A DNA stretch of 64,000 bases from Isoptericola sediminis (lineage in GTDB: Bacteria; Actinomycetota; Actinomycetes; Actinomycetales; Cellulomonadaceae), in contig NZ_JABFAJ010000024.1 of NCBI RefSeq assembly GCF_013085345.1, forward strand, positions 62,001 through 126,000. Direction: 5' to 3'. The notes beneath the pieces are model-generated. The model searched no databases. It was not told where the DNA came from and was given only the letters and a program-made list of their open reading frames with translations. Of this stretch, positions 48,876-57,536 are shown in pieces; positions within the stretch are counted from its first letter, which is position 1; every line of letters begins with the position of its first letter. A program made the translations under genes and the position numbers.

Positions 48876-49270
48876 GGGCGCTCCTGGGCTTCCTTGGAGC
48901 GATCTCTCTTCTCGCGGTCGTAATGAACGGGACCTGGCTAACCCACTTCGTAGGAATGTCCGAGGCCTATCCAAGATTCCTCCGGGAGTTTTTCCGATCG
49001 GGGAGTCTCGCGCTTGGCGGGTTTGGGATGATGATGAGTCTGGCCGCTGGCTTGGCTGTTCCGGAGGACGATGCGATAATGCTCGCATTATGGCTGGGAC
49101 TCGCCTTTGTGGTGACTGCTATTGCACTCTACCCGCTCATCCGGCGCTACTATGACCCTTCCGCACCATTCGCGCGAAAAGACCTGTTTTCAGCAGCACG
49201 GACCGCGATTGGCTTGTTGCTTGGTGGCGCTTGTTGTGCGGGCGCAGCTTTGATCGCACTTGTGCAGTGA
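48872..49270 (+). CDS. small four-helix membrane protein, candidate immunity protein
   Basis: The 132-residue product has about four hydrophobic segments (LLGFLGAISLLAVVMNGTWL, SLALGGFGMMMSLAAGLAV, IMLALWLGLAFVVTAIALYPLI, TAIGLLLGGACCAGAALIALV). GTG 48872 overlaps the RHS stop by four bases (GTGA), so the two are translationally coupled; TTG 48863 is an alternative. Codons are less GC-rich than in core genes (33 of 60 bases are G or C at 49081-49140), like the RHS tip. Immunity genes follow RHS toxin tips in this way, and a membrane immunity protein would fit a membrane-acting toxin. No family is recognised; the role is inferred only from position. Confidence 0.65.
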   Translation: MRALLGFLGAISLLAVVMNGTWLTHFVGMSEAYPRFLREFFRSGSLALGGFGMMMSLAAGLAVPEDDAIMLALWLGLAFVVTAIALYPLIRRYYDPSAPFARKDLFSAARTAIGLLLGGACCAGAALIALVQ

Positions 49271-49728
49271 TCGAATCCGCCGCCAATTGTTTAAGCGAAG
49301 GAATAGTGTGAGCGCTGACCCGGAGGTGCAGGCCTGCAATTAAGCCGAGGGGATCGGGTTCATGTTGCGTCAAAAATATCTCGGTTAAGGTATGTTGCGC
49401 GAACGTGCCGGGCGGATCGGATATCATGGTTTAGCAATAGGAGCGTCGTGCCCGCGCGGTTGGGTCTCGTCGTAATCCGCGACTCTCGCGCAGGGCGTAT
49501 CGCCGTCGTCGATGCCTTTGGCGTTTGGTGTGCCTCCCGGAGCGTAGGTGGACCGGCTGAGGCTGAAGGGGGAGCGTGATGACATGCTGGGTACTGCAGG
49601 TGGCCGAACATACCTAGCGGTAGTGGACGGGTACGCTGGACCACTGGCGCCCCCGCCGTGGTGCCGACCCCACCGTGAACGTACGCCCCGCCGGAGCCAC
49701 CGGCGGGGTCGACACCCAGGAGTGATCC
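49271..49728. other. 458-base gap between the RHS island and glyS
   Basis: No convincing gene is seen here. The left part (to about 49440) is AT-richer and resembles the RHS tip in composition, perhaps eroded island DNA. The right part returns to high GC and must contain the glyS promoter and leader. A 9-bp hairpin lies just before the glyS ribosome-binding site. I found no T-box sequence matching the AGGGTGGNACCGCG core. Confidence 0.6.
49686..49708 (+). promoter_or_regulatory. hairpin just upstream of the glyS ribosome-binding site
   Basis: CCCCGCCGG (49686-49694) pairs perfectly with CCGGCGGGG (49700-49708) across a five-base loop. It ends nine bases before the AGGAG of glyS, so it could act as an attenuator or mRNA stabiliser. 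A regulatory role is inferred. Confidence 0.55.
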
Positions 49729-51123
49729 GTGGCAGCACCGTCCGCGCACGCCAAGCTCGACGCCGTCGTCTCCCTCGCCAAGCGCCGGGGATTCGTCTTC
49801 CAGTCCGGCGAGATCTACGGCGGTACCCGCTCCGCGTGGGACTACGGCCCGCTGGGCGTCGAGCTCAAGGAGAACATCAAGAAGCAGTGGTGGAAGGCCA
49901 TGACCCGTCGGCCCGACGTGGTCGGCCTGGACTCGTCGGTCATCCTGCCGACGCCGGTCTGGGAGGCCTCCGGCCACCTCGGCGCCTTCACCGACCCGCT
50001 GACCGAGTGCCTGAGCTGCCACAAGCGGTTCCGCGAGGACCAGATGATCGAGGAGTTCGAGGAGCGCAAGGGCCGTGCGCCCGAGGGCGGCCTCGCCGAG
50101 GTCGCCTGCCCGAGCTGCGGCACCCGCGGTGAGTGGACCGAGCCGCGCGACTTCAACATGATGCTCAAGACCTACCTCGGCCCCGTCGAGGACGAGTCCG
50201 GCCGGCACTACCTTCGCCCGGAGACGGCCCAGGGCATCTTCGTGAACTTCGCCAACGTGGCTGCCGCCGCGCGGCAGAAGCCGCCGTTCGGCATCGCCCA
50301 GATCGGCAAGTCGTTCCGCAACGAGATCACGCCGGGCAACTTCATCTTCCGCACCCGCGAGTTCGAGCAGATGGAGATGGAGTTCTTCGTCGAGCCGGGC
50401 AGCGACGCCGAGTGGCACCAGTACTGGATCGACACCCGCATGGCCTGGTACACGGGTCTGGGCATCGACCCGGAGAACCTGCGGCTGTACGAGCACCCGG
50501 CCGACAAGCTGTCGCACTACTCCACGCGCACCGTGGACATCGAGTACCGCTTCGGATTCACCGGCGGCGAGTGGGGCGAGCTCGAGGGCATCGCGAACCG
50601 GACGGACTTCGACCTGTCCACGCACGCGGAGCACTCCGGCAAGGACCTGATGTACCGCGACCCGGTGACCAACGAGAAGTACTTTCCGTACGTCATCGAG
50701 CCGGCCGCCGGACTGACCCGCTCCCTCATGGCGTTCCTCATCGAGGCCTACTCCGAGGACGAGGCCCCGAACACCAAGGGTGGCGTCGACAAGCGCACGG
50801 TGCTGCGGCTTGACGAGCGCCTGGCCCCGGTCAAGGCGGCCGTGCTGCCGCTGTCCAAGAGCTCCGAGCTGCTGCCGACGGCGGAGAAGCTGGCCGAGGA
50901 ACTGCGCCAGTACTGGAACGTCGACCACGACATCACCCAGGCGATCGGCAAGCGGTACCGCCGTCAGGACGAGATCGGCACGCCGTACTGCGTCACCGTC
51001 GACTTCGACACGCTCGAGGACCAGGCTGTGACGATCCGTCACCGCGACACGATGGCCCAGGAGCGGGTGTCGCTGGACAAGGTCGCCGGCTACCTCGCCG
51101 AGAAGATGCCCGGCGTCTCCTGA
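49729..51123 (+). CDS. glyS: glycyl-tRNA synthetase, class II dimeric type
   Basis: The 464-residue enzyme charges tRNA-Gly. Class II motifs include [20 protein letters not shown], the motif 2 region [15 protein letters not shown] with [28 protein letters not shown], and motif 3 near [16 protein letters not shown]. The C-terminal anticodon-binding domain begins near residue 365 ([20 protein letters not shown]). A zinc-finger-like CLSCHKRF ... CPSCGTRG insertion is present. This is the eukaryote-like alpha-2 type common in actinobacteria. GTG 49729 follows AGGAG. A perfect terminator follows the stop. Confidence 0.97.
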   Translation: MAAPSAHAKLDAVVSLAKRRGFVFQSGEIYGGTRSAWDYGPLGVELKENIKKQWWKAMTRRPDVVGLDSSVILPTPVWEASGHLGAFTDPLTECLSCHKRFREDQMIEEFEERKGRAPEGGLAEVACPSCGTRGEWTEPRDFNMMLKTYLGPVEDESGRHYLRPETAQGIFVNFANVAAAARQKPPFGIAQIGKSFRNEITPGNFIFRTREFEQMEMEFFVEPGSDAEWHQYWIDTRMAWYTGLGIDPENLRLYEHPADKLSHYSTRTVDIEYRFGFTGGEWGELEGIANRTDFDLSTHAEHSGKDLMYRDPVTNEKYFPYVIEPAAGLTRSLMAFLIEAYSEDEAPNTKGGVDKRTVLRLDERLAPVKAAVLPLSKSSELLPTAEKLAEELRQYWNVDHDITQAIGKRYRRQDEIGTPYCVTVDFDTLEDQAVTIRHRDTMAQERVSLDKVAGYLAEKMPGVS

Positions 51124-51146
51124 TCCCGGCGCACTCGTGCGCGCAC

Positions 51147-51190
51147 AGCAGTAAGGGGGCCGTCCCGGTGGGGACGGCCCCCTTACTGCT
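51147..51190. terminator. strong terminator of glyS
   Basis: A perfect 20-bp stem (51147-51166 and 51171-51190) with a four-base loop GGTG ends 67 bases after the glyS stop. It contains GGGGGCCGTCCC/GGGACGGCCCCC. The convergent small membrane gene begins its stop 36 bases further on, so it may serve both. Confidence 0.9.
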
Positions 51191-51225
51191 CCCGCGTCAG
51201 CGGGTACACCAACCCAGAGGGGAGT

Positions 51226-51372
51226 TCAGGATTTCGCGCGGTTCATCAGCGCCAGAACCAGGCTGACGACCAGGATGGCGACGCCGATCCAGAGCAGGAT
51301 CTCCGCGATGCCGCTGAGTCCGAGGATCAGGAGCACGACGCCGATGATGATCAGGATGAGCCAGAGAGGCAC
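51226..51372 (-). CDS. tiny membrane protein, first of a paralogous pair
   Basis: The 48-residue product reads MPLWLILIIIGVVLLILGLS, then a second helix (ILLWIGVAILVVSLVLALMN) and a short basic tail. The GTG start at 51372 stands behind AGGAGG with five bases between, which supports expression. It has two membrane helices and no soluble domain. The next gene upstream encodes a similar protein (shared LWLI start, WIGV and LMN). Function unknown; similar short hydrophobic proteins are common in actinobacteria. Confidence 0.75.
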   Translation of the reverse strand: MPLWLILIIIGVVLLILGLSGIAEILLWIGVAILVVSLVLALMNRAKS

Positions 51373-51487
51373 AATTCCTCCTTCATGTGCCGAGGCATTC
51401 TTGGGCCCCGACAGCGGGATGACAATGGCATGAACAGATGCCGTGCCTGACGGCGGGCGAGAAGGGTCCTTCCTTCCCGCCCGATGG

Positions 51488-51643
51488 TCAGGCGACCTTC
51501 TTCTTGCCCTTGTTCATGAGCACCAGCACGACTCCGACGACCATGGCGACCACACCGATCCAGACGAAGGTCTGCCCGAGGACGGTCAGACCGAGGATCA
51601 GCGAGATGAGACCGGCAATGAGGATAATCAGCCAGAGGGCCAT
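51488..51643 (-). CDS. tiny membrane protein, second of the pair
   Basis: The 51-residue product starts MALWLIILIAGLISLILGL, followed by VLGQTFVWIGVVAMVVGVVL and a basic tail LMNKGKKKVA. ATG 51643 follows AAGGAAAG. Two membrane helices with a positively charged C-terminus suggest both ends in the cytoplasm. It is a paralogue of the gene downstream. No function is known. Confidence 0.78.
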   Translation of the reverse strand: MALWLIILIAGLISLILGLTVLGQTFVWIGVVAMVVGVVLVLMNKGKKKVA

Positions 51644-51790
51644 GTCTTTCCTTTCGTCGAGGTGGTGCCACATTGGCAGCGGGTGAAAAAGTTCGCGACT
51701 CGAAAGGGCCCGAATGTGACGAGCGTCACACTGGCGCGTCTCTGATCCGCGCGGTAGTGGAGGTCACAGCGGCTCGTGCAGCGCCGGTGG

Positions 51791-51796
51791 GACAAT
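51791..51796 (+). promoter_or_regulatory. candidate -10 (GACAAT) of dusB
   Basis: GACAAT in GTGGGACAATG overlaps the ATG at 51795 and lies seven bases before the in-frame GTG at 51804. If real, the leaderless start is GTG 51804, and the first three codons from the ATG are not translated. Confidence 0.45.
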
Positions 51797-53045
51797 GTCC
51801 GACGTGACTTCCGTGTTCGACCCCGCCCGCACGCCGCTGCAGCCCGCGCCCGCCCCGGACGCTCCGGCGGCGGGCAGCCGTGTGCTGCCGCCCCTGCAGA
51901 TCGGGCCCCTCACCGTGGACACCCCGGTGGTGCTGGCCCCCATGGCCGGGGTGACCAACCGCGCCTTCCGCACCCTGTGCCGCCAGGCGGGGGAGTCGAC
52001 CGGGTACGACCCCGGCCTGTACGTGGCCGAGATGGTGACCTCGCGGGCGCTCGTCGAGCGCAACACCGAGGCCCTGCGCATCGTGACCTTCGGCGAGGAC
52101 GAGACGCCGCGCTCGGCGCAGGTCTACGGCGTCGACCCGGCGACCGTCGGCGAGGCCGTGCGGATCATCGCCACCGAGGACCGTGCCGACCACATCGACC
52201 TCAACTTCGGCTGCCCGGTGCCCAAGGTGACGCGCAAGGGCGGCGGCGCGGCCGTGCCCTGGAAGCGCGAGCTGTTCGCCGGCATCGTGCGTGCCGCCGT
52301 CCAGGCGGCCGAGCCGCACGGCATCCCGGTGACCGTCAAGATGCGCAAGGGCATCGACGACGACCATCTGACCTACCTCGAGGCCGGGCGCACCGCCGAG
52401 TCCCTTGGCGCGGCAGCCGTCGCGCTGCACGCCCGCACGGCCGCCCAGCACTACTCCGGTACCGCCGACTGGACCGCTGTCGCGCGCCTCAAGGAGGCCG
52501 TGCGGACCGTGCCCGTGCTGGGCAACGGCGACATCTGGGCCGCCGAGGACGCCGTCCGGATGGTGCGCGAGACCGGTGCCGACGGCGTCGTCGTGGGCCG
52601 TGGCTGCCAGGGGCGCCCGTGGCTGTTCGCCGACCTCGCGGCCGCGTTCAACGGGTCCGACGCGCGGGTGCGGCCCGGTCTGCGCGCGGTCGCCGACACG
52701 ATCTACCGCCACGGCGAGCTCATGATCGAGTACTACGACGGCGACGAGGACAAGGGCATGCGCGACCTGCGCAAGCACATGGCCTGGTACCTCAAGGGGT
52801 ACGCCGTCGGCGGAGACGCCCGCCGCGGGCTGGCGATGGTCTCCACGCTCGCCGAGCTGCGCGAGCGGCTCGACGGCCTCGACCTCGACCTGCCGTACCC
52901 GGGCGAGGACGCAGAGGGTCCGCGCGGTCGTGCCGGCTCGCCGAAGAAGCCGCACCTGCCGTACGGCTGGCTGGACTCGCGCGAGCTCGACGCCGCGTTC
53001 GAGGCGAAGCTGCGCGAGGCCGAGCTCAGCGTCTCCGGCGGCTGA
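51795..53045 (+). CDS. dusB: tRNA dihydrouridine synthase DusB-type
   Basis: The protein has up to 416 residues and uses FMN to reduce uridines in tRNA D-loops. It has the TIM-barrel motifs VVLAPMAGVTNRAFRTLCRQ, MVTSRALVE, HIDLNFGCPVPKVTRKGGGAA (catalytic Cys), VTVKMRKGID, LHARTAAQHYSGTADW and VVVGRGCQGRPW. The C-terminal helical domain follows from about residue 295. Given the GACAAT hexamer, GTG 51804 may be the true start rather than ATG 51795. It converges on the DyP peroxidase gene with a repeat hairpin between. Confidence 0.96.
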   Translation: MSDVTSVFDPARTPLQPAPAPDAPAAGSRVLPPLQIGPLTVDTPVVLAPMAGVTNRAFRTLCRQAGESTGYDPGLYVAEMVTSRALVERNTEALRIVTFGEDETPRSAQVYGVDPATVGEAVRIIATEDRADHIDLNFGCPVPKVTRKGGGAAVPWKRELFAGIVRAAVQAAEPHGIPVTVKMRKGIDDDHLTYLEAGRTAESLGAAAVALHARTAAQHYSGTADWTAVARLKEAVRTVPVLGNGDIWAAEDAVRMVRETGADGVVVGRGCQGRPWLFADLAAAFNGSDARVRPGLRAVADTIYRHGELMIEYYDGDEDKGMRDLRKHMAWYLKGYAVGGDARRGLAMVSTLAELRERLDGLDLDLPYPGEDAEGPRGRAGSPKKPHLPYGWLDSRELDAAFEAKLREAELSVSGG

Positions 53046-53057
53046 CCACCCCGCGTC

Positions 53058-53123
53058 CCGTTGTGGGCATGAAATTTGCGGTTCCGGCACGGTCTTGGGC
53101 CGCAGATTTCATGCCCACAACGG
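53058..53123. repeat. inverted repeat carrying GTGGGCATGAAAT, copy A
   Basis: Arms of 24 bases (53058-53081 and 53100-53123) pair with one mismatch around an 18-base loop. The arm core TGTGGGCATGAAAT recurs in a second hairpin at 55660-55719. Copy A lies between the convergent stops of dusB and the DyP gene and may terminate both. The shared arm sequence suggests a dispersed repeat rather than two unrelated terminators. Confidence 0.85.
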
Positions 53124-54350
53124 CTAGGTGAGCAGGGTGTCGCCGACGAACCCGCCCGGCTCGCACCCCGGCGGGATCGCGAACACCGACGACCCGATCG
53201 GCGTCGTCCACCGGTTGAGCAGGTCCAGCTCGGCGAGCCGTCGCTGCATCGGTGTGAACTGCCGGTCCACATCGGCCTGGAAGCAGGCGAAGATCAGCCC
53301 CGCGTCCGACACGTGGTCCCCGGACGGGGTGTCGTCGTAGTTATAGCCGCGCCGGAAGATCCGGTCGTGCCGGCCCTCGTCGACGCCGCGGGCTCGCCGC
53401 ACGTGCGAGAATTCCGGGATCACGGAGAAGCCGGCGTCGGTCCGCGCGGTGAAGTCCGGCTCGTCGTGCTCCGCGGTGCCGGTCAGCGGGGCGCCGGACG
53501 CCTGGGTGCGGCCCACCGCCTGCTCCCGGCCGGCCCGTCCGACCGTGTCCCACTCGTCGAGGTCCATGTGGATGCGCCGGACGACGGCGCTCGTCCCGCC
53601 GGCCATCCAGCCCTCGGTGGCCCACACGACCTCGTCGAAGTCGGGCGTGCCCGGCACCGGGTTCGCGGTGCCGTCGACCTGACCGAAGAGGTTGCGCATC
53701 GTCGTCCCGGGCGCGACCGACCCGTGGGCGCGCCGGAACCCGCGCTGGGTCCAGCGCACGTCGGCGAACCCGCGGGCGTCCTTGAGCAGCATCCGCGTCG
53801 CGTGGGACACGGTGAGCTGGTCGTCGGCGGCGACCTGCAGCAGCATGTCTCCGTCGCTGAAGCCGGGCTCCAGCCGGTCGACGGCGAACGCGGGCAGCGG
53901 GTGCAGCCACGACGGCGCCTCGCCGCCGGCGCGTTCCACGAACCGCGGACCGAACCCGAAGGTGACCGTGAGCCGTGCCGGCACGACGGCGAGCTCCGGC
54001 TCGGTGTCCGCCAGCGCGGCCTCGCCCTGGGTGAGGCGGGCGGCGTCGTCGGACAGGACGCGCATCAGGCGCCCCAGCGCCTCGCGGTCGACGCCGTCGT
54101 GCAGGTCCAGGGCGACGAACGTGGCGTACGCCTGGGCGTCGGTGGCGATGCCGGCCTGGTGGGCTCCGTGGAACGGGACCGTCTCGGTGCCGTGCAGGGG
54201 AGCGGGCTCCGCCCCGGCGGCGGGTCGGTCGAGGGTGTGCTCGGCGCTCAGCGCGGCGACCGCGCCGAACCCGGCGGCAGCACCTCCGAGGAGGAACTGC
54301 CGCCGGGTCGACCCGGTCCGACCGCGGGCGCCCTCGTCGGACGCCGCCAT
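53124..54350 (-). CDS. efeB: Tat-exported DyP-type heme peroxidase (EfeB-like)
   Basis: The 408-residue protein has a Tat signal (STRRQFLLGGAAAGFGAVAAL, twin Arg 16-17). The peroxidase fold shows the DyP GxxDG motif in NLFGQVDGTANP and the proximal heme His in VDEGRHDRIFRRGYNY; the distal Arg is likely in the RRIHMDL region. DyP enzymes oxidise dyes, phenols or heme. In EfeUOB systems this peroxidase helps iron uptake, but no efeU or efeO is nearby. Instead it is coupled to a PCuAC copper chaperone, its ATG overlapping that stop by one base, so an iron-uptake role is uncertain. Confidence 0.9.
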   Translation of the reverse strand: MAASDEGARGRTGSTRRQFLLGGAAAGFGAVAALSAEHTLDRPAAGAEPAPLHGTETVPFHGAHQAGIATDAQAYATFVALDLHDGVDREALGRLMRVLSDDAARLTQGEAALADTEPELAVVPARLTVTFGFGPRFVERAGGEAPSWLHPLPAFAVDRLEPGFSDGDMLLQVAADDQLTVSHATRMLLKDARGFADVRWTQRGFRRAHGSVAPGTTMRNLFGQVDGTANPVPGTPDFDEVVWATEGWMAGGTSAVVRRIHMDLDEWDTVGRAGREQAVGRTQASGAPLTGTAEHDEPDFTARTDAGFSVIPEFSHVRRARGVDEGRHDRIFRRGYNYDDTPSGDHVSDAGLIFACFQADVDRQFTPMQRRLAELDLLNRWTTPIGSSVFAIPPGCEPGGFVGDTLLT

Positions 54351-54886
54351 CAGGAGTCCTCGTGCTCCGCGCCGGAGGTGCCGTCGTAGCTCTCCTCGGC
54401 GCCGGTGAAGTCCTTGACCGGCGCTGTCAGCTCGGCCGTCGAGCCGTCGCCGAACGTCAGCGTGAACGTCACCTCGTCGCCGGCCCGGATCGGGTCGGTC
54501 AGGTCCATGAGCATGAGGTGGTGCCCGCCCGGTTCGAGGACGAGGGTCTCGCCGGCCGGGACGACGAACCCGCCCTCGACCTCGGCCATGGACATCTCGC
54601 CCGAGGCGTCGGCGGCGGTCTCGTGCAGCTCGGTCATGGCCGCGGCCTCGGTGGAGGCCGACACGATCGTCAGCTCAGCCTCCCCGTCGTTGGTGATCTC
54701 GCCGAAGCCGGCGGTCATGCCCGCGTCCGCGGCCTTGACCCAGGCGTCGTCAATCGACACCGCGTCGGCGGCGGTCGTGTCCGCCGTCGTGGGCGCGGCG
54801 GCGTCCTGGGTCGCGCAGCCCGCCAGGCCCAGGGAGCCGGCGGCGAGCAGGAGGGTGAGCGTCGTGGTGGTGCGTCGGGTGGTCAC
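54350..54886 (-). CDS. PCu(A)C-type copper chaperone lipoprotein
   Basis: The 178-residue protein starts at GTG 54886 and has a lipoprotein signal (LLLAAGSLGLAGC). The PCuAC domain carries the copper site as LHETAADASGEM near residues 98-109 and GGHHLMLM near 131-138, i.e. the H-x-n-M ... H-x-M ligand pattern. PCuAC proteins bind Cu(I) outside the membrane and pass it on, typically to cytochrome oxidase CuA. It is coupled to the DyP peroxidase downstream, and a membrane-protein gene lies 106 bases upstream. Confidence 0.9.
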   Translation of the reverse strand: MTTRRTTTTLTLLLAAGSLGLAGCATQDAAAPTTADTTAADAVSIDDAWVKAADAGMTAGFGEITNDGEAELTIVSASTEAAAMTELHETAADASGEMSMAEVEGGFVVPAGETLVLEPGGHHLMLMDLTDPIRAGDEVTFTLTFGDGSTAELTAPVKDFTGAEESYDGTSGAEHEDS

Positions 54887-54992
54887 AGGGTGCCTCTCAG
54901 GTTCTCTGGCGTCGGGCGCGCCGGCGCCGCCGCACGGCAGTGCGGGCGCGGCGCGACCGGGGTCCGTCGTCGGACGGACCCGGGACAGGGGG

Positions 54993-55616
54993 TCAGGACG
55001 CTGAGAGGGCGGGAGGGCCACGCCGTTGGAGCGGGCGCAGCTGAGGACGTGGACGTGCCGGCCGGTGGTACCGGACCGGGACGAGGGCGGGCGCCGTCGG
55101 GACCTCGATGGCCGCGGCGGGGACGACAAGGCGCGGTGGTGCCAGGCGTGTGACGACCGTGCCGGCGGCGCGGAGCAGCCGGTGGAGGAGCAGCTCGCCG
55201 CGGTACAGCAGGGCGGCGGTGGCGACGGCCGCCGCAGCGTGCCAGCCCCCCATGCGTGCGTCGGCCTGGAGCAGGTCGACGGTGGCCGACGTCGGCGTGA
55301 ACGGCGTCAGCACGGCGTGGCCGGCGTGGGGGTCGGAGGCGGCGGGCGCCCCGACGGGGGTGCCGAGCACGAAGAGGGTGTGGAACAGCACCTGTCCGAC
55401 GACGACCGAGGAGGCCGTGCGCCAGCGGGCGACGTGGCGCCCCGCCAGCAGGGTGGAGAGCCACACCGTGATCGCCCACGGTGCGACGACGCCGAGCCAA
55501 CCGGGCACGGGAGCGCCGCCGGCGACGTGCGACGCCAGCGCGACCCCCGTCGCGACGGTCGCGGCGACGGCACCGCGCAGCACGCGAACCTGATGCGACG
55601 ACCCGGTGGTACCCAT
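54993..55616 (-). CDS. membrane protein upstream of the copper chaperone gene
   Basis: The 207-residue protein has about four hydrophobic segments in residues 14-150 (GAVAATVATGVALASHVAGG, WLGVVAPWAITVWLSTLLAG, ASSVVVGQVLFHTLFVLGTP, WHAAAAVATAALLYRGELLL) and a long basic, proline-rich tail. A loop contains SDPHAGHAVLTPF, with two His that might bind metal. I recognise no named family. Similar proteins occur beside PCuAC genes in actinobacteria, which suggests a copper-linked role, but this is inference from context. Confidence 0.7.
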   Translation of the reverse strand: MGTTGSSHQVRVLRGAVAATVATGVALASHVAGGAPVPGWLGVVAPWAITVWLSTLLAGRHVARWRTASSVVVGQVLFHTLFVLGTPVGAPAASDPHAGHAVLTPFTPTSATVDLLQADARMGGWHAAAAVATAALLYRGELLLHRLLRAAGTVVTRLAPPRLVVPAAAIEVPTAPALVPVRYHRPARPRPQLRPLQRRGPPALSAS

Positions 55617-55659
55617 CGGGGACGAGCCTAAGCCATACCCCCGGGGGAATTCGTTACGC

Positions 55660-55719
55660 CTGTGGGCATGAAATCTGCCGCCCGGGGGTGACCCCGGACG
55701 GCAGATCTCATGCCCACAG
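55660..55719. repeat. inverted repeat carrying GTGGGCATGAAAT, copy B
   Basis: Arms of 21 bases (55660-55680 and 55699-55719) pair with one mismatch. The 18-base interior forms its own CCGGGG/CCCCGG stem, so the whole can fold as one long hairpin. The arm core matches copy A at 53058. It lies eight bases after the alpha-glucosidase stop and upstream of the membrane-protein gene. Confidence 0.85.
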
Positions 55720-55727
55720 CGGTGAGG

Positions 55728-57497
55728 TCAGGCGCGCAGCCAGACCGTGGTGTCGGCGGGCAGCTCGTCGGTCACCGGACCGGAGGTCAGCAGCACCTCG
55801 GCGCCCACGGGCAGGGCGACCGGCGCGGTGCCGAGGTTCGCCATGACGACGACGTCGCCGTTGCGGAAGGCGACGACGTCGGCGGAGTCCTCCCACGCCT
55901 CCAGCCACGCCATGCCGCCGTGCCCGATGCCCTCGGCGCGCCGGGTGGCCAGGGCCGCCCGGTACAGCTCGAACGTCGAGCCCTCGACGCCTTCCTGGAC
56001 GTCGGCGGCGTAGCGCGCGTACGACGCCGGCTGGGGCAGCCAGGGCTCGCCCGCCGGGCCGAAGCCGAAGCCCGGGGCGTCGGCGTGCCAGGGCAGGGGC
56101 ACGCGGCAGCCGTCACGGCCGGCCTCGGAACCGTGCGTCCGGAAGTGGGCCGGGTCCTGGCGCACCTCGTTCGGCATCGTGGTATGCTCGGGCAGGCCGA
56201 GCTCCTCGCCCTGGTACAGGTACGCCGAGCCGGGCAGGCCTAGCATGAGCAGCGTGGCGGCGCGTCCGCGGCGCAGGCCGAGCTCCTCGTCGGGCTGGGG
56301 GTCCGTGGCGAAGACGCCGTTGGGCCGCACCCCGACGTCGGGCAGGCCGAGCCGGGTGACGTGACGCACCACGTCGTGGTTCGACAGCACCCACGTGGTG
56401 GGCGCGCCGACCTCGTCGTTGGCCTGGTACGACGCCGCGACGACGCGACGCAGGGCGGCGGCGTCCCACGCGGTGGTCAGGAACGAGAAGTTGAAGGCCT
56501 GGTGCATCTCGTCCGGGCGCACGTACCGCGCCAGGCGGGACAGCGGCTCCACCCAGGCCTCGGCGACGAGGCAGCGGTCGCCGTCGTACTCGGCGAGCAC
56601 GTCGTGCCAGGTCCGGTAGATCTCGTGCACGCCGTCCTGGTCGAACATCGGGCCCTGGTTGCCGGCGCCGGTGGAGCCGTCCTCCGGGGCGCCCGGGTCG
56701 TCCTCGGCGTCGTCGGAGGTGCCGCCGTCGACCATGGACACGTGACCGTGCCAGTCGGGCAGCCCGTCGGCCTTCACCAGGCCGTGGGCGACGTCGACGC
56801 GGAAGCCGTCGACGCCCTTGTCCAGCCAGAACCGCAGCACGTCGGTGAACTCGGTGCGCACCTCGGGGTGGTCCCAGTCGAGGTCGGGCTGGGTGGAGTC
56901 GAACAGGTGCAGGTACCACTGCGGGCCGAGGGGGCCGTCGTCCTCGCGGGGCTCGAGGCGCGTCCAGGCCGGGCCGCCGAAGATCGAGTGCCAGTTGTTC
57001 GGCGGCTCCTCGCCGGCCGGGCCGCGACCGTCGCGGAAGATGTACCGCGCCCGCTCCGGCGAGCCCGGGGCGGAGGCCAGCGCCTGCTGGAACCAGACGT
57101 GCTGGTCGGAGGTGTGGTTGGGCACGAGGTCGACGATGACGCGCATGCCGCGGGCGTGGGCGCCGGCGAGCATCGCGTCGAAGTCGGCCAGGGTGCCGAA
57201 CAGCGGGTCGACGTCGCGGTAGTCGGCGACGTCGTAGCCGGCGTCCTTCTGGGGGGACCGGTAGAACGGGGACAGCCACACGGCGTCGACGCCGAGGGTC
57301 TGCAGGTGGTCCAGGCGGGACGTGATGCCCGGGATGTCGCCGATGCCGTCGCCGTTGCCGTCGGCGAAGGAGCGCGGGTAGACCTGGTAGATGACGGCGT
57401 CACGCCACCATTCGCGGGCGGTCTCGGACCCGACGTGGACCGTGGCGCCCGTCGACAGGGGCTCCGTGGTCGGGATGGTCGGCTCGGTGGTGGCCAT
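55728..57497 (-). CDS. aglA: GH13 alpha-glucosidase / oligo-alpha-1,4(1,6)-glucosidase
   Basis: The 589-residue cytoplasmic enzyme has the GH13 regions in order: [20 protein letters not shown], region [15 protein letters not shown], region [12 protein letters not shown] (nucleophile Asp), region [11 protein letters not shown] (acid/base Glu) and region [11 protein letters not shown] (third Asp). The C-terminal beta domain is short. No signal peptide is seen, so it should cleave maltose or maltodextrins after import by MalEFG. It has a MalR-type operator over its -35 box. The exact specificity cannot be told from sequence. Confidence 0.93.
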   Translation of the reverse strand: MATTEPTIPTTEPLSTGATVHVGSETAREWWRDAVIYQVYPRSFADGNGDGIGDIPGITSRLDHLQTLGVDAVWLSPFYRSPQKDAGYDVADYRDVDPLFGTLADFDAMLAGAHARGMRVIVDLVPNHTSDQHVWFQQALASAPGSPERARYIFRDGRGPAGEEPPNNWHSIFGGPAWTRLEPREDDGPLGPQWYLHLFDSTQPDLDWDHPEVRTEFTDVLRFWLDKGVDGFRVDVAHGLVKADGLPDWHGHVSMVDGGTSDDAEDDPGAPEDGSTGAGNQGPMFDQDGVHEIYRTWHDVLAEYDGDRCLVAEAWVEPLSRLARYVRPDEMHQAFNFSFLTTAWDAAALRRVVAASYQANDEVGAPTTWVLSNHDVVRHVTRLGLPDVGVRPNGVFATDPQPDEELGLRRGRAATLLMLGLPGSAYLYQGEELGLPEHTTMPNEVRQDPAHFRTHGSEAGRDGCRVPLPWHADAPGFGFGPAGEPWLPQPASYARYAADVQEGVEGSTFELYRAALATRRAEGIGHGGMAWLEAWEDSADVVAFRNGDVVVMANLGTAPVALPVGAEVLLTSGPVTDELPADTTVWLRA

Positions 57498-57536
57498 GAA
57501 GAACCTCAGCAGTGGTCGGTGGGGGTACGGCGGTCG

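Noticed and set aside
49440-49728. T-box riboswitch before glyS
   Set aside because: The conserved AGGGTGGNACCGCG core and specifier stem are not found; only a short hairpin is seen.
53124-54350. Calling the full EfeUOB iron system
   Set aside because: Only the DyP peroxidase is present; the neighbours are copper-linked.
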